From Paenibacillus sp. CC-CFT747 (GTDB lineage Bacteria > Bacillota > Bacilli > Paenibacillales > NBRC-103111): 64,000 nucleotides of DNA. Below the pieces are notes generated by a model. That model had not been told where the DNA came from and ran no database searches. It saw nothing but the letters and a program-made list of their open reading frames with translations. A program made the position numbers and the translations under genes. The stretch covers positions 5,627,501 to 5,691,500 of the forward strand of contig CP106741.1 in NCBI GenBank assembly GCA_030323305.1, read 5' to 3'. How positions within the stretch are numbered: position 1 is the first letter of the stretch; the number at the start of each line of letters is the position of its first letter. Shown here piece after piece: positions 1-9,426 of the stretch.

Positions 1-26
1 TTCTTGGTTAAATAGGTAGCATGAAA

Positions 27-66
27 CGAAAGCCGGACTTTCGTCCTAAAGGGCGGAAGTCTTTTT
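27..66 (+). promoter_or_regulatory. proB leader attenuator / intrinsic terminator
   Basis: An 11-bp stem (36-46 paired with 51-61, two G-U pairs, loop TAAA) is followed by TTTTT, which is a classic intrinsic terminator 70 bases ahead of the proB start. The 5' arm can instead pair with CGAAAG at 27-32, giving a mutually exclusive hairpin (27-32 with 38-43). That is the arrangement of a terminator/antiterminator switch. Proline T-box leaders precede pro genes in many Bacillales, but the upstream part lies outside the window and no clear T-box consensus is visible, so the sensing mechanism is unknown. Confidence 0.6.
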
Positions 67-131
67 ACATTAATACGGATGGTACCCAGGAAATCTGGCA
101 TTATCGAATCCTTCCGAAAGGACATGACGAA

Positions 132-1229
132 ATGCAGCGCATCGTGATCAAGATAGGCAGCAGTTCCCTTACCTCTAATGAAGGAGGGCTGAACCGCAGC
201 AGGGTCGAGTTCTTTGCCTCTGAGCTTGCTTCCCTTCATAATGAAGGACACCAGGTTCTATTGGTCACCTCAGGAGCCGTGGCTGCGGGGTTTACCCGAA
301 TCGGCTACAAGAAGAAACCGAAGCACCTGCATGAGAAGCAGGCTTCCGCCGCCCTGGGGCAGGCCCTGTTAATGCAGGCTTACCAAGAGGCCTTCGCCAA
401 AGACCGCATCGGGGCCGCTCAGATTCTGCTCACCCGATCCGATTTCTCCAACCGCAAAAGAATACATAATGCGCTGATGACGATCGATGAGCTGCTGAAG
501 CATGGCATTCTTCCTATTATTAATGAGAATGACACCGTGTCGGTCGATGAACTGAAATTCGGGGACAATGACATGTTGTCGGCTCTCGTGGCTAACCTGG
601 TGAAAGCCAACCGGCTTCTTATTTTGACGGATACGGACGGTCTTTATACCGAGGATCCGCGTAAGAATGCTGATGCCCGCAAAATCGAACGGGTGGACCA
701 AATCAGCGATGAGCTGCTAAAGCTTGCCGGGGGCTCCGGGTCCTCCGTCGGTACCGGTGGGATGCGCTCCAAGATCGAAGCCGCCCGTATTGCCACGCGG
801 GGAGGAATCCCCGTCTTTGTAGGAAAAGTAAGCGAGACGGGAGACTTGAAGGCTGCCGCGGCGGGAGATGGAAAAGGCACGTATTTCGATACCAGCCTTA
901 ATACCATGTCCATGAAGAAACAATGGGTCCGTTTCCATTCCCTCCCCCAAGGCTCGATTACGGTAGATGACGGGGCTCAAGACGCCTTGCTTTCGGGAGG
1001 CAAGAGCCTTCTGCCCGCGGGGGTCACCGATGTCTCGGGGGATTTTAACCCCGGGGATGTGGTGGAGGTTCTCAACTCCCTGCATCAGCCCATTGGCCGC
1101 GGGGTCGTCAACTATGCTTCCTGGCAGCTCCAGGTGGTGGCCGGCCTTTCGACCGAAGAAGTCTCCAAGCGTGTGGAGGTCCACCGGATCGAGGTCATTC
1201 ACCGGGACGAATGGATCACCATAGGTTGA
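132..1229 (+). CDS. proB: Glutamate 5-kinase
   Basis: Phosphorylates the gamma-carboxyl of glutamate, the first committed step of proline synthesis. The amino-acid kinase domain begins IKIGSSSL and carries the GDND and TDTDGLYTEDPR motifs. The C-terminal part, from about residue 270, is a PUA domain. The start is the ATG at 132, preceded by AAAGGA. An in-frame ATG at 21 is rejected because it lies within the terminator stem-loop and would add 37 unrelated residues. The length (365 aa) is normal. It heads proB-proA-proC. In the family, proline feedback-inhibits the kinase domain. Confidence 0.96.
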   Translation: MQRIVIKIGSSSLTSNEGGLNRSRVEFFASELASLHNEGHQVLLVTSGAVAAGFTRIGYKKKPKHLHEKQASAALGQALLMQAYQEAFAKDRIGAAQILLTRSDFSNRKRIHNALMTIDELLKHGILPIINENDTVSVDELKFGDNDMLSALVANLVKANRLLILTDTDGLYTEDPRKNADARKIERVDQISDELLKLAGGSGSSVGTGGMRSKIEAARIATRGGIPVFVGKVSETGDLKAAAAGDGKGTYFDTSLNTMSMKKQWVRFHSLPQGSITVDDGAQDALLSGGKSLLPAGVTDVSGDFNPGDVVEVLNSLHQPIGRGVVNYASWQLQVVAGLSTEEVSKRVEVHRIEVIHRDEWITIG

Positions 1230-1275
1230 TGTAATTATGCTGCCTCCGAACATATACAGGAAAGGATGAAGACAG

Positions 1276-2523
1276 ATGAGCGAAGTTATCCAAAAAGCAA
1301 CCCTAGCTAAGCAGGCTGCCCCCGTCCTTAATCAGCTGACGACCGAACAAAAAAATGCCGCCCTGGAACGCATGGCCCAGGCCCTGATTGATCGGCAGGA
1401 TGATATCATTGCCGCCAATAAAGAAGATTTGGAACGGGGTGCCGCTAACGGCATGAGTTCCTCTCTTCTAGACCGTCTGACGCTTACGTCCAAGCGCGTC
1501 GAAGATATTGCCGAAGGGTTAAGACAGATCGTCGAACTTCCCGATCCCATAGGAGATCTGCTAGAAGAGTTCGAACGGCCCAACGGCCTGCTGGTGCGCA
1601 AGGTGCGCGTCCCTCTCGGATTGATCGGGATTATTTATGAAGCGCGTCCCAATGTAACCGTGGATGCGGCCGGGTTATGCCTGAAATCAGGCAATGCCGT
1701 TATTCTGCGCGGCGGCTCAGACGCCCTTTCTTCCAACCAGAAGATAGTCCAGGTCCTCCATGACGCTTTAGCGGAAACCGACATACCGGTTGATGCCCTT
1801 CAGCTCATCACCAATCCGGACCGGAATTCCGTTGACGAAATGCTACGGCTTAACGGAATCATCGATGTTGTTATCCCTCGTGGAGGCCGTTCCTTAATTG
1901 AACGCGTTGTTAAGAACGCCACGGTACCCGTCATCGAAACAGGGGCTGGCGTATGCCATACTTATCTCGATGATGGCGCCGATTTCAAGAAGGCCTGCGA
2001 CATTTCCATAAACGCGAAGGTTCAACGTCCTTCCGTCTGCAATTCGATGGAGACTCTGCTGGTTCACCAGGAGTTCGCCCACCACTATCTAAAGGAAATC
2101 GCCGACAAGTTGATTGCGGCCGGCGTTGAGATTAGAGGTGATATGCGGACCCGGGATATTATAAGCGGAATTAAGGAAGCTAAGGAAGAAGACTGGGGCA
2201 CCGAATATAATGATTATATTTTGAATATCCGCATTGTGAACCACCTCGACGAGGCCATCTATCATATTAACCGCTACGGCACCAAGCATTCGGAATGCAT
2301 CGTAACGGAAGACCCCGACCGGGCCCGCCGCTTTATGCTCGAGGTGGATGCCGCCGCCGTTTACCAGAACGCTTCGACCCGGTTTACGGATGGATTCGAA
2401 TTCGGGTTCGGTGCGGAAATCGGGATCAGTACCCAGAAGCTTCATGCACGGGGCCCGATGGGACTGCCTGCCCTTACTTCCACCAAATACTGTGTTTATG
2501 GCAACGGCCAGATCAGACAGTAA
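1276..2523 (+). CDS. proA: Gamma-glutamyl phosphate reductase
   Basis: NADPH-dependent reduction of glutamyl-5-phosphate to glutamate-5-semialdehyde, the second proline step. The 415-aa protein is an aldehyde-dehydrogenase-superfamily member. The nucleotide-binding region contains IYEARPNVTVDAAGLCLKSGN, and the catalytic cysteine lies in KVQRPSVCNSMETLLVH. The ending FGAEIGISTQKLHARGPMGL is diagnostic for ProA. AGGAAAGGA precedes the ATG at 1276, 46 bases after the proB stop. ProB and ProA are thought to channel the labile glutamyl phosphate. Confidence 0.97.
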   Translation: MSEVIQKATLAKQAAPVLNQLTTEQKNAALERMAQALIDRQDDIIAANKEDLERGAANGMSSSLLDRLTLTSKRVEDIAEGLRQIVELPDPIGDLLEEFERPNGLLVRKVRVPLGLIGIIYEARPNVTVDAAGLCLKSGNAVILRGGSDALSSNQKIVQVLHDALAETDIPVDALQLITNPDRNSVDEMLRLNGIIDVVIPRGGRSLIERVVKNATVPVIETGAGVCHTYLDDGADFKKACDISINAKVQRPSVCNSMETLLVHQEFAHHYLKEIADKLIAAGVEIRGDMRTRDIISGIKEAKEEDWGTEYNDYILNIRIVNHLDEAIYHINRYGTKHSECIVTEDPDRARRFMLEVDAAAVYQNASTRFTDGFEFGFGAEIGISTQKLHARGPMGLPALTSTKYCVYGNGQIRQ

Positions 2524-2542
2524 AGAGAGGCAGGAACGTTTT

Positions 2543-3405
2543 ATGACTAAAGGGTTGGCCGATAAAAAAATATGTTTTCTGGGAGCGGGTTCCATGGCGG
2601 AAGCGATCTTCCGCGGGCTGCTCGAAAGCGGAAAGACCTCGCCGGACCAAATCTGCGCGACCAATCGCAGCAACCAGTCCCGGCTGGATGAGCTGTCCGC
2701 GCGTTACTCCATCCAAACCACCAACGATCCCTCTGCCGTTCGGGACTACCTTGCCTTATCGGATATTGTGGTTTTGGCGATGAAGCCGAAAGACGTGATG
2801 GAGGCCCTCCGTCACTATAAAAGCTTATTACGCGAAGACAAGCTGCTGGTGTCGGTCGTTGCCGGCCTGTCCATGGAGACCATGTACGGGCTGCTCGGCA
2901 ATTCCATGCCCATTGCCCGGACCATGCCGAACACATCGAGCACCATTGGGCTCGGAGCGACCGGAATCGCGTTCTCCTCTTCCGCCGATAAGGAGCACAA
3001 GGAAAGCGTTCTGGACATGTTCCGATCGGTGGGGAAAGTGCTCGTTATCGAAGAAAAGCAACTGGATATCTTAACAGGCGTGTCGGGAAGCGGCCCCGCC
3101 TATGTGTATTACATGATGGAAGCCATGATTGAGGGCGGCATCCGTGGGGGCTTTCGGCCGAGGACGCGAGAATGCTCACGGTTCAAACCTTCCTGGGCGC
3201 GGCTTCAATGGTCCAGCAGACCGAGGAGGATCCGGCGGTTTTGCGTCGGAAAGTAACCTCGCCTAATGGAACCACCCAAGCCGCGATTGAAAAGCTGGAC
3301 GAGTTCCGGTTCCCACAGGCCGTTCAAGAAGCGGTTCTGCGATCAGCCGAAAGAGCCGCGGAGATCGGGAACGCGATCAGCCTGGAGGCTACCAAACGGG
3401 ATTAA
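2543..3405 (+). CDS. proC: Pyrroline-5-carboxylate reductase (frameshift at 3146-3150)
   Basis: Final step of proline synthesis: NAD(P)H-dependent reduction of pyrroline-5-carboxylate. The Rossmann start ICFLGAGSMAEA and the GSGPAYVYYMMEAMIEGG region are in one frame. The remainder (LTVQTFLGAASM, RRKVTSPNGTTQAAIE) is in the next frame. Adding one G to the GGGGG at 3146-3150 joins them exactly as expected (GGLSAEDARML). The corrected product is about 287 aa. The start is the ATG at 2543, 19 bases after the proA stop. A single missing base in a G run is most likely a sequencing error. Confidence 0.92.
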
Positions 3406-3421
3406 AGGAGTGTGGGATTAC

Positions 3422-4702
3422 TTGGCATCCTATTGCATGGCCACTTATCGCTTATATGACGAGAAAGCAGATTTCACCAAAAAAGCGCAAGGGATTGCCG
3501 TCGGACTGACCGTAGGCAGCTGGACCGAGCTACCCGAAGCCAAAAAGAAATCGATGGAACCGCATCTTGGCCGGGTGGTCAACCTGGTCGTGCACGAACC
3601 GGAACCGGGCAGTCCGATTACCGAACGGTATGCCGAGATTCAAATCGCTTACCCGGATATTAATTTCAGCCGGGATCTCCCTGCCCTGCTCGTCACGACC
3701 TTCGGCAAGCTGTCCATGGACGGCAAAATCAAGCTGATGGACCTCCATTTCTCCGAGGAATTCGCCAGCGGATTTCCTGGGCCGAAGTTTGGCTTAAAAG
3801 GAGTAAGGGAACAGCTCGGCGTTTGGGACCGCCCTTTGCTAATGAGCATATTCAAATCCGTGATCGGCCATGATTTGGATGGGCTGAGGGAGCAGTTCTA
3901 TCGGCAGGCTCTCGGCGGGGTGGACCTGATCAAGGACGATGAAATTCTCTTTGAGAATCCTCTTACCCCGATTGAGAAAAGAGTCCAGGTCTGCATGGAG
4001 GCGGCCAGACAAGCCCAGGAGAAGACGGGACAAAAGCTTCTTTATGCCGTAAATCTGACCGGACCTACCTTTGGTCTTCTGGACCAAGCGAGAAAAGCCA
4101 TTGAAGCCGGTGCGAATGCCCTGCTCTTCAATGTGCTCGCTTATGGTGTGGATGTGCTGGCCGAGCTTAGCCGTCATCCCGACATCAGTGTTCCCATCGC
4201 GGCTCATCCGGCTCTGGCCGGCGCCTTATACCCATCCCCGTATCACGGCATTTCCGCTCCCCTGCTGTTAGGAAAGCTGCTTAGAATGGCGGGTGCGGAC
4301 CTGGTTCTCTTCCCTTCCCCATACGGGTCGGTTGTCATGCCGCGGGAAGAGAATCTCGCCATCCAGCACGCTTTGGTAACCGAGGCTTTCGGGCAGGATT
4401 ACCTGACTTCCTCTTCGGAAACGAACAGCAAGACATCCGCCTGGTTGTTGAAGCAGAGCGTGCCGGTTCCTTCGGCAGGCATCCATCCGGGGCTGGTTCC
4501 CCTAATCCTTAAGGATTTCGGATCAGAAGTCGTGGTCAATGCCGGTGGCGGGATCCACGGACACCCTATGGGTACCGAGGCGGGCGGAGCGGCTTTCCGG
4601 CAGGCGATCAAGGCAACACAAGAGGGAATCTCGCTGCGGGAATACGCCCTGACTCATCCTGAGCTTCAGACAGCTATAGATACTTGGGGGATCAAAGAAT
4701 GA
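3422..4702 (+). CDS. mtnW: 2,3-diketo-5-methylthiopentyl-1-phosphate enolase (RuBisCO-like protein)
   Basis: Enolisation step of the methionine salvage pathway. The protein is a form-IV RuBisCO homologue. The large-subunit core is clear: FGKLSMDGKIKLMDLHFSEEF, PGPKFGLKGVREQLG, the carbamylated-lysine region GGVDLIKDDE, LYAVNLTGPT, and NAGGGIHGHPMGTEAGG. The start is probably TTG at 3422 behind AAAGGAG (426 aa). ATG at 3437 is an alternative. It begins 16 bases after the proC stop, so it appears to be co-transcribed with proline genes, and no SAM riboswitch is visible. It overlaps mtnX by an ATGA. Confidence 0.93.
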   Translation: MASYCMATYRLYDEKADFTKKAQGIAVGLTVGSWTELPEAKKKSMEPHLGRVVNLVVHEPEPGSPITERYAEIQIAYPDINFSRDLPALLVTTFGKLSMDGKIKLMDLHFSEEFASGFPGPKFGLKGVREQLGVWDRPLLMSIFKSVIGHDLDGLREQFYRQALGGVDLIKDDEILFENPLTPIEKRVQVCMEAARQAQEKTGQKLLYAVNLTGPTFGLLDQARKAIEAGANALLFNVLAYGVDVLAELSRHPDISVPIAAHPALAGALYPSPYHGISAPLLLGKLLRMAGADLVLFPSPYGSVVMPREENLAIQHALVTEAFGQDYLTSSSETNSKTSAWLLKQSVPVPSAGIHPGLVPLILKDFGSEVVVNAGGGIHGHPMGTEAGGAAFRQAIKATQEGISLREYALTHPELQTAIDTWGIKE

Positions 4703-5379
4703 CCATCCGTAAGCCCGTTATCTTCTGTGATTTTGACGGAACCATCACCGTCAACGACAACATCATCGCCATCATGAAGCATTTTCAGCCGGAGGGCTGG
4801 GAAGAGCTGGTGAACGGGGTTATTGACCAAAGCATCACTATCCAGGAAGGGGTCGGCGGAATGTTTCGCCTGCTCCCCTCCTCTTCTAAGGATGAGATTA
4901 TTCAGTTCGCCTTGAACAACATGAAGATCCGAGACGGCTTCCAGCAGCTGCTGGATACGTGCCGCGCTGAGAATATCGAATTCCTGGTCACCAGCGGCGG
5001 GATAGATTTCTTCGTTTATCCTACGCTCCAGCCCTTTGGAATTGCACCGGAGCAAATCTTCTGCAACGAAAGCAGCTTTACCGGGGACCAAATCGAGATT
5101 TTGTGGCCGCATGCCTGTGACCCGGATTGCTCTTCGCAAGGGTGCGGCATGTGCAAAACGGCCATTATCCGCCGGTACCCTGCCGATCAATACCACCGCA
5201 TTCTCATCGGGGACAGCGTGACGGATTTTGCCGGGGCTCAGCTGGTGGACACCGTTTTTGCCCGGTCCCATCTGGTGGACAAGTGCCGGGAGCTGGGAAT
5301 GCCCTTCTACGAATACCATGATTTCCATGACGTTATTCGCAAGCTTAAGGAAATACAATTAGTAGGTGATAAGGCGTGA
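4699..5379 (+). CDS. mtnX: 2-hydroxy-3-keto-5-methylthiopentenyl-1-phosphate phosphatase
   Basis: HAD-superfamily phosphatase that removes phosphate from the MtnW product to give acireductone. The nucleophile motif FCDFDGTIT is at residues 8-16, motif II is VTSGG, and motif III/IV is ILIGDSVTDFAGA. The cysteine-rich segment CDPDCSSQGCGMC is typical of MtnX. The ATG at 4699 overlaps the mtnW TGA by four bases, and the end overlaps the mtnB start as GTGA. This indicates translational coupling across the three salvage genes. The length, 226 aa, is normal. Confidence 0.94.
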   Translation: MTIRKPVIFCDFDGTITVNDNIIAIMKHFQPEGWEELVNGVIDQSITIQEGVGGMFRLLPSSSKDEIIQFALNNMKIRDGFQQLLDTCRAENIEFLVTSGGIDFFVYPTLQPFGIAPEQIFCNESSFTGDQIEILWPHACDPDCSSQGCGMCKTAIIRRYPADQYHRILIGDSVTDFAGAQLVDTVFARSHLVDKCRELGMPFYEYHDFHDVIRKLKEIQLVGDKA

Positions 5380-6014
5380 CTTCTTATTCATTAGAGCAAA
5401 GACAAGCGGCATTCGAGGAGCTGAGAGAGGTTAAGGCTGAATTCGCGGCCAAAGGCTGGTTCCCTGGGACAAGCGGGAATCTTTCGGTTCGGATCGGAGA
5501 TATACTCGGAGAAGAATTTCAGTTTGCCATCACGTCGAGCGGGAAGGATAAATCCAAGCAGACACCAGAGGATTTTCTGGTGGTGGACACGGCCGGACAA
5601 CCCGTAGAAGCCACCAAGCTGAAGCCGTCGGCGGAGACGCTCATTCATTGCGAAATCTACAAAGCCACGGGCTGCGGGGCGGTCTTTCATGTTCATACCG
5701 TCTTTAACAACCTCGTGTCCGAGTGGTTCGGCGACAAGGGTCAGATCCCGGTGGAAGGGGTGGAGCTCATCAAGGCGTTCAATATTTGGGAAGAGGAAGC
5801 CGTTATCCACATCCCGGTCCTCCCCAACTACGCCCATATCCCCCGGATCGCCGAACAGGTGGCGGGAGCCCTCGTACCCCGCATTCCCGGCATTGTTCTC
5901 CGCAAGCACGGCATCTATGCCTGGGGGGCCAACGCCTTTGAAGCAAAGCGCCACCTTGAGGCGTTCGAATTCCTTTTTGAATACGTTTATCGCATGGAGC
6001 TCCTCAAGAAGTGA
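5376..6014 (+). CDS. mtnB: Methylthioribulose-1-phosphate dehydratase
   Basis: Class II aldolase-fold zinc enzyme that dehydrates methylthioribulose-1-phosphate, upstream of MtnW in the pathway. The motifs are PGTSGNLSVR, ITSSGKDK, the metal-binding FHVHTVFNN, and a distal RKHGIYAWG histidine. The start is GTG at 5376, overlapping the mtnX stop. It is the last gene of the run and is followed by a strong bidirectional terminator. Acireductone dioxygenase (mtnD), the usual next enzyme, is not in the window. Confidence 0.94.
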   Translation: MTSYSLEQRQAAFEELREVKAEFAAKGWFPGTSGNLSVRIGDILGEEFQFAITSSGKDKSKQTPEDFLVVDTAGQPVEATKLKPSAETLIHCEIYKATGCGAVFHVHTVFNNLVSEWFGDKGQIPVEGVELIKAFNIWEEEAVIHIPVLPNYAHIPRIAEQVAGALVPRIPGIVLRKHGIYAWGANAFEAKRHLEAFEFLFEYVYRMELLKK

Positions 6015-6032
6015 GTCTCCAATAACCGTAAA

Positions 6033-6071
6033 AAAGCGCAGGAGCCCGATCCAGGGCCCTGCGCTTTCTTT
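6033..6071. terminator. Bidirectional terminator between mtnB and dnaD
   Basis: A 10-bp perfect stem (AAAGCGCAGG at 6033-6042 with CCTGCGCTTT at 6058-6067) has an inner GCCC/GGGC extension. Poly-A lies on the left and T-rich sequence on the right. It serves the convergent mtn (+) and dnaD (-) transcripts. Confidence 0.8.
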
Positions 6072-6074
6072 AGG

Positions 6075-6740
6075 TCAGCGGGAATTGCGAAACTTCTGGG
6101 CATGCTCTTTGGCCTGGTCCACCGTTTGAATCCGGTTCCTCTGCCATTCCAGCAAGATCCGGTCGATATAGCGGAAGTGAACCTTGCCGGCAAACACGGC
6201 TTCCTTCAAGGCGGCCAGAATCAATTCCTCCTTGAAATGATCCTGGTCGAGCCATCCGGATATCGTCTCTAATTCCATCGGAGTCAGCGGGCGGGCAAAC
6301 TCCTTCTCGAAGATCATAAACAGGTTGCTGCCTGCCGCCGCTGCCGGCTTCTCCGCCCCCGCCGAAGCGGCCATCCCGGCTGCCCAATGGGCCGCAAGCT
6401 TGGCTCGCATTCCCTCCAGGTTATATTTCTCGTACCGGATGCCCGAATCCGGATCCGTTGTCTCATCAATGCTCATCCACCCGCCTTTTAGCAGCTTCTG
6501 AAGCGTCTGAATGACGGCCTCCGGTGTAGCGGACATGCGGGATTGAATTTCTTCAATGGTCGGAAACTCCTTGCCTTCTTTCTCCAGGAAAGCCATCAAG
6601 TGAACGAGCAGCATGACCTCGGTTTCCGATAGGGAAAGCTGGGCATAGCCGCTTAGAAGAAAGTAAGGAACCGAAACGGATCCGGTCCGGAGGGCTTCCA
6701 GCATGGCGGTTTCCAGCTGTTTCATCTCTTTATTTTTCAA
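6075..6740 (-). CDS. dnaD: DNA replication initiation protein DnaD
   Basis: Primosomal protein that acts with DnaB and DnaI in loading the replicative helicase in Bacillales. It has an N-terminal winged-helix region (LLSGYAQLSLSETEVMLLVH) and a C-terminal DnaD/DnaB domain (IFEKEFARPLTPMELETISGWL, FRYIDRILLEW). TTG at 6740 behind GAGGTGGGG is a likely start. ATG at 6725 and GTG at 6752 are possible. It sits directly after asnS, as in B. subtilis. It lacks the longer C-terminal tail of the B. subtilis protein. Confidence 0.88.
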   Translation of the reverse strand: MKNKEMKQLETAMLEALRTGSVSVPYFLLSGYAQLSLSETEVMLLVHLMAFLEKEGKEFPTIEEIQSRMSATPEAVIQTLQKLLKGGWMSIDETTDPDSGIRYEKYNLEGMRAKLAAHWAAGMAASAGAEKPAAAAGSNLFMIFEKEFARPLTPMELETISGWLDQDHFKEELILAALKEAVFAGKVHFRYIDRILLEWQRNRIQTVDQAKEHAQKFRNSR

Positions 6741-6781
6741 AAAAATCCCCACCTCTATTCGGTTAGGCCGTAAAGCGATCC

Positions 6782-8074
6782 TTATGGATACAGACGATAC
6801 AGCAAACGAGGGAACGGAATGGTTTCCCTAACGTGCTCGAGTCCGCAAATCCAGGCTACGGTCCGTTCCAGCCCCAGACCGAACCCGGAATGGGGCACGC
6901 TGCCGTAAAGGCGAAGATCAAGGTACCACTGGTAAGCTTCCTTGGAAAGCTCGTGCTCCTTGAAACGCTCCTCCATCAGTTCCGGATCGTCGATCCGCTG
7001 GCTTCCGCCGATAATCTCTCCGTAGCCTTCAGGAGCGATCATATCCGCGCACAGAACGACTTCCGGCCGGTTAGGATCCGGCTTCATGTAGAAGGCCTTT
7101 ATGCTGGTCGGGTAGTGAGTAATGAATACCGGCTTGTTGTAGCTTTCGGCGATGGCTGTTTCATGGGGAGCCCCAAAATCCTCTCCCCACGGAAGGTCAA
7201 AGCCTTTTTCGTGCAGGAAGGCAATGGCCTCGTCATAGGTGATCCGTGGAAAAGGAGCCTGGATCTGTTCCAGTTTGCTGATGTCCCGGCCGAGGGTCTC
7301 CAGTTCTTGACGGCAGTTCCGGAGCACCGACTGGACAATGTGGGAAACAAATTCTTCTTGAACGGATAGGCTTTCCTCATGATCGGTAAAGGCCATCTCC
7401 GGCTCGATCATCCAGAATTCGATGAGGTGGCGGCGGGTCTTGGATTTCTCGGCCCGGAATGTAGGCCCAAAGGAATATACCCGTCCGAGAGCCATAGCTG
7501 CCGCTTCCATATAGAGCTGGCCGCTCTGGGTCAGGAAGGCATCCTCATCGAAGTATTTCGTATGAAACAGATTGGTGGTGCCTTCACAGGAAGAAGGGGT
7601 CAGGATAGGCGGATCGACCAGCTGAAATCCCTTCTCATCGAAAAATTGTTGAACGACTCGAATGATTTCCGCCCGGATGACCAGAATCGCTCTCTGCCGA
7701 GGGGAACGAATCCATAAATGCCGGTGATCCATCAGGAAATCCACACCGTGCTCCTTAGGGGTAATCGGATAATCCGACGTAAGCTGGATAATCTCCAGCT
7801 TCTCGACCGTCATCTCATAGCCGCTTTGGCTTCTTGCTTCCTCGCGAATGGTTCCCGTTACATATAAAGAGCTTTCCTGCGTCAGACTGCGGGCGGCTTC
7901 CCATACTTCTTCGCTCACCTCGCTCTTGACCACGACGGCCTGGATATAGCCCGTGCCGTCCCTAAGCTGCAGAAATTGGATCTTCCCGCTTGAACGCTTG
8001 TTGTTCAGCCAGCAGCCGATGGTGACGCTCTCCCCGGCGTAGCGGCTGACTTCTCTAAAGGTGCTTTTCTTCAT
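6782..8074 (-). CDS. asnS: Asparaginyl-tRNA synthetase
   Basis: Class IIb synthetase that charges tRNA-Asn. The N-terminal OB-fold anticodon-binding domain ([24 protein letters not shown]) precedes the catalytic core. Motif 2 is [25 protein letters not shown] and motif 3 is [16 protein letters not shown]. The start is ATG at 8074, seven bases after AGGAGG. The open frame continues 39 codons upstream, but those residues are not family-like. The leader carries a terminator-like hairpin. 430 aa, full length. Confidence 0.95.
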   Translation of the reverse strand: MKKSTFREVSRYAGESVTIGCWLNNKRSSGKIQFLQLRDGTGYIQAVVVKSEVSEEVWEAARSLTQESSLYVTGTIREEARSQSGYEMTVEKLEIIQLTSDYPITPKEHGVDFLMDHRHLWIRSPRQRAILVIRAEIIRVVQQFFDEKGFQLVDPPILTPSSCEGTTNLFHTKYFDEDAFLTQSGQLYMEAAAMALGRVYSFGPTFRAEKSKTRRHLIEFWMIEPEMAFTDHEESLSVQEEFVSHIVQSVLRNCRQELETLGRDISKLEQIQAPFPRITYDEAIAFLHEKGFDLPWGEDFGAPHETAIAESYNKPVFITHYPTSIKAFYMKPDPNRPEVVLCADMIAPEGYGEIIGGSQRIDDPELMEERFKEHELSKEAYQWYLDLRLYGSVPHSGFGLGLERTVAWICGLEHVRETIPFPRLLYRLYP

Positions 8075-8135
8075 GTGGCGGCCTCCTGTCTTGCCAGCGT
8101 CCTCCTCCCCTAAGGCGGAAGCCTTCTTAGGAAGG

Positions 8136-8164
8136 GAAAAACCTCCATACGGATGTATGTAGGT
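8136..8164 (-). terminator. Terminator or attenuator between ackA and asnS
   Basis: On the minus strand a 10-bp stem with one mismatch (8155-8164 with 8141-8150, loop ATCC) is followed by TTTTT. It ends the hbd-ackA transcript. Only about 60 bases separate it from asnS and no convincing promoter lies there, so it could instead act as an asnS attenuator. The space is too short for a standard T-box. Confidence 0.55.
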
Positions 8165-8211
8165 TCCCTTGTAGGTGGTGACGCTATGCACTGCTTTCGT
8201 TATCTATTGTA

Positions 8212-9426
8212 CTATGTTTCGGAAAGATTTGCATGGTTCACCAAATGGAAGGTATCCCGGGCGATCATGAGCTCTTCATTGGTCGGGATGACCAAAACCT
8301 CCACCCGGGAAGAGGGCGTCGAGATGCGGCGGTCCTCCCGGCTGCGCCCCGGTTAAGCTCCTCATCCAGTTCGATTCCGAAGAAGGTCAAGTTCTCGCAA
8401 ATCTTCTTGCGCAAGGTGGACGAATTCTCCCCGACGCCAGCCGTAAATACAAGCACATCAAGACCGTTCATGGCCGCGGCGTAAGAACCGATGTATTTGC
8501 GGATGCGGTATTCATACATGTCGTAGGCCAACGCGGCATTCTTGTCCCCTTCCTCGCGGGCTTCTTCAATTTCCCGGACATCACTGCTGATTCCGGAGAT
8601 CCCGATTAAGCCGCTGTGCTTGTTAAGCATGGAATTGACTTCGGCTAGGGTCAAGTCTTCCTTCCCGATCGTATAGGGCACGATCGCCGGATCGATGTCC
8701 CCGCTGCGCGTTCCCATCATCAAGCCTTCCAGCGGAGTCATGCCCATGCTGGTATCAAGCGATTGGCCGTCCATAATGGCCGTACAGCTCGCTCCATTCC
8801 CGATGTGGCAGCTGATTATCTTAAGCTCCCCAATGGGCCTTCCCAGGTAGGCTGCCGCCCTTCTGCTGACGTATTCGTGAGAGGTTCCATGGAAACCGTA
8901 GCGGCGCACCTTATGCTTGCGGTACAGCACCATGGGAATAGGGTACAAGTAGGCATAAGGCGGCATGCTCTGATGAAAGGCGGTATCGAAAACCACCGTC
9001 TGGGGAATCTCCGGCATGTTCGCCTCCACGGCATGAATCCCCATCATATGGGCCGGATTATGCAGGGGAGCCAGATCAAACAACCGGCGGATTTCCTGCT
9101 TGACCTCCTCGGTAATCATGACGGACTGGGAGAAGCTCTCTCCCCATGAACCACCCGGTGCCCGACGGCGTCGATTTCCTCCACGGAGTCCAGCACGCCA
9201 AATTCCTTGTGAACCAGAATCTCCAGCACTTTGCGGATGGCCGTCGTATGATCCAGAATCTCACTGACCGAGCGGACATCCTTCTTGCCGGTCGGCTCGT
9301 GGCTGACGATGGCGCTTTCCATGCCGATTCTTTCCACTTTTCCTTTGGCCAGTACGGATTCATCCGTCATGTCATAAAGCTGATATTTCAGAGAGGAGCT
9401 CCTGCATTGATCACCAATATCTTCAC
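8212..9426 (-). CDS. ackA: Acetate kinase (three single-base frameshifts)
   Basis: Converts acetyl phosphate and ADP to acetate and ATP. Family motifs occur in order but in different frames: KILVINAG then SSSLKYQLYDM, HRVVHG then GESFSQSVMITEEV, FDTAFHQSMPPYAYLYPIP, RRYGFHGTSHEYV, SCHIGNGAS, and a C-terminal VEVLVIPTNEELMIARDT. One G must be restored at each of 9401-9402, 9142-9145 and 8347-8350. The product is then about 405 aa. The start is GTG at 9426, overlapping the upstream dehydrogenase stop as GTGA. Three independent lesions that each restore perfect family sequence point to read error. Confidence 0.9.

Noticed and set aside
21-131. Upstream in-frame extension of proB from the ATG at 21
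   Set aside because: It would be translated through the terminator stem and adds residues not found in glutamate kinases. ATG 132 has the ribosome site.
3400-3440. SAM riboswitch ahead of mtnW
   Set aside because: Only 16 bases separate proC and mtnW, which is too little for a SAM riboswitch.
8075-8211. asnS T-box leader
   Set aside because: The gap is about 140 bases, and no T-box bulge or specifier loop could be found. Only a terminator hairpin is supported.
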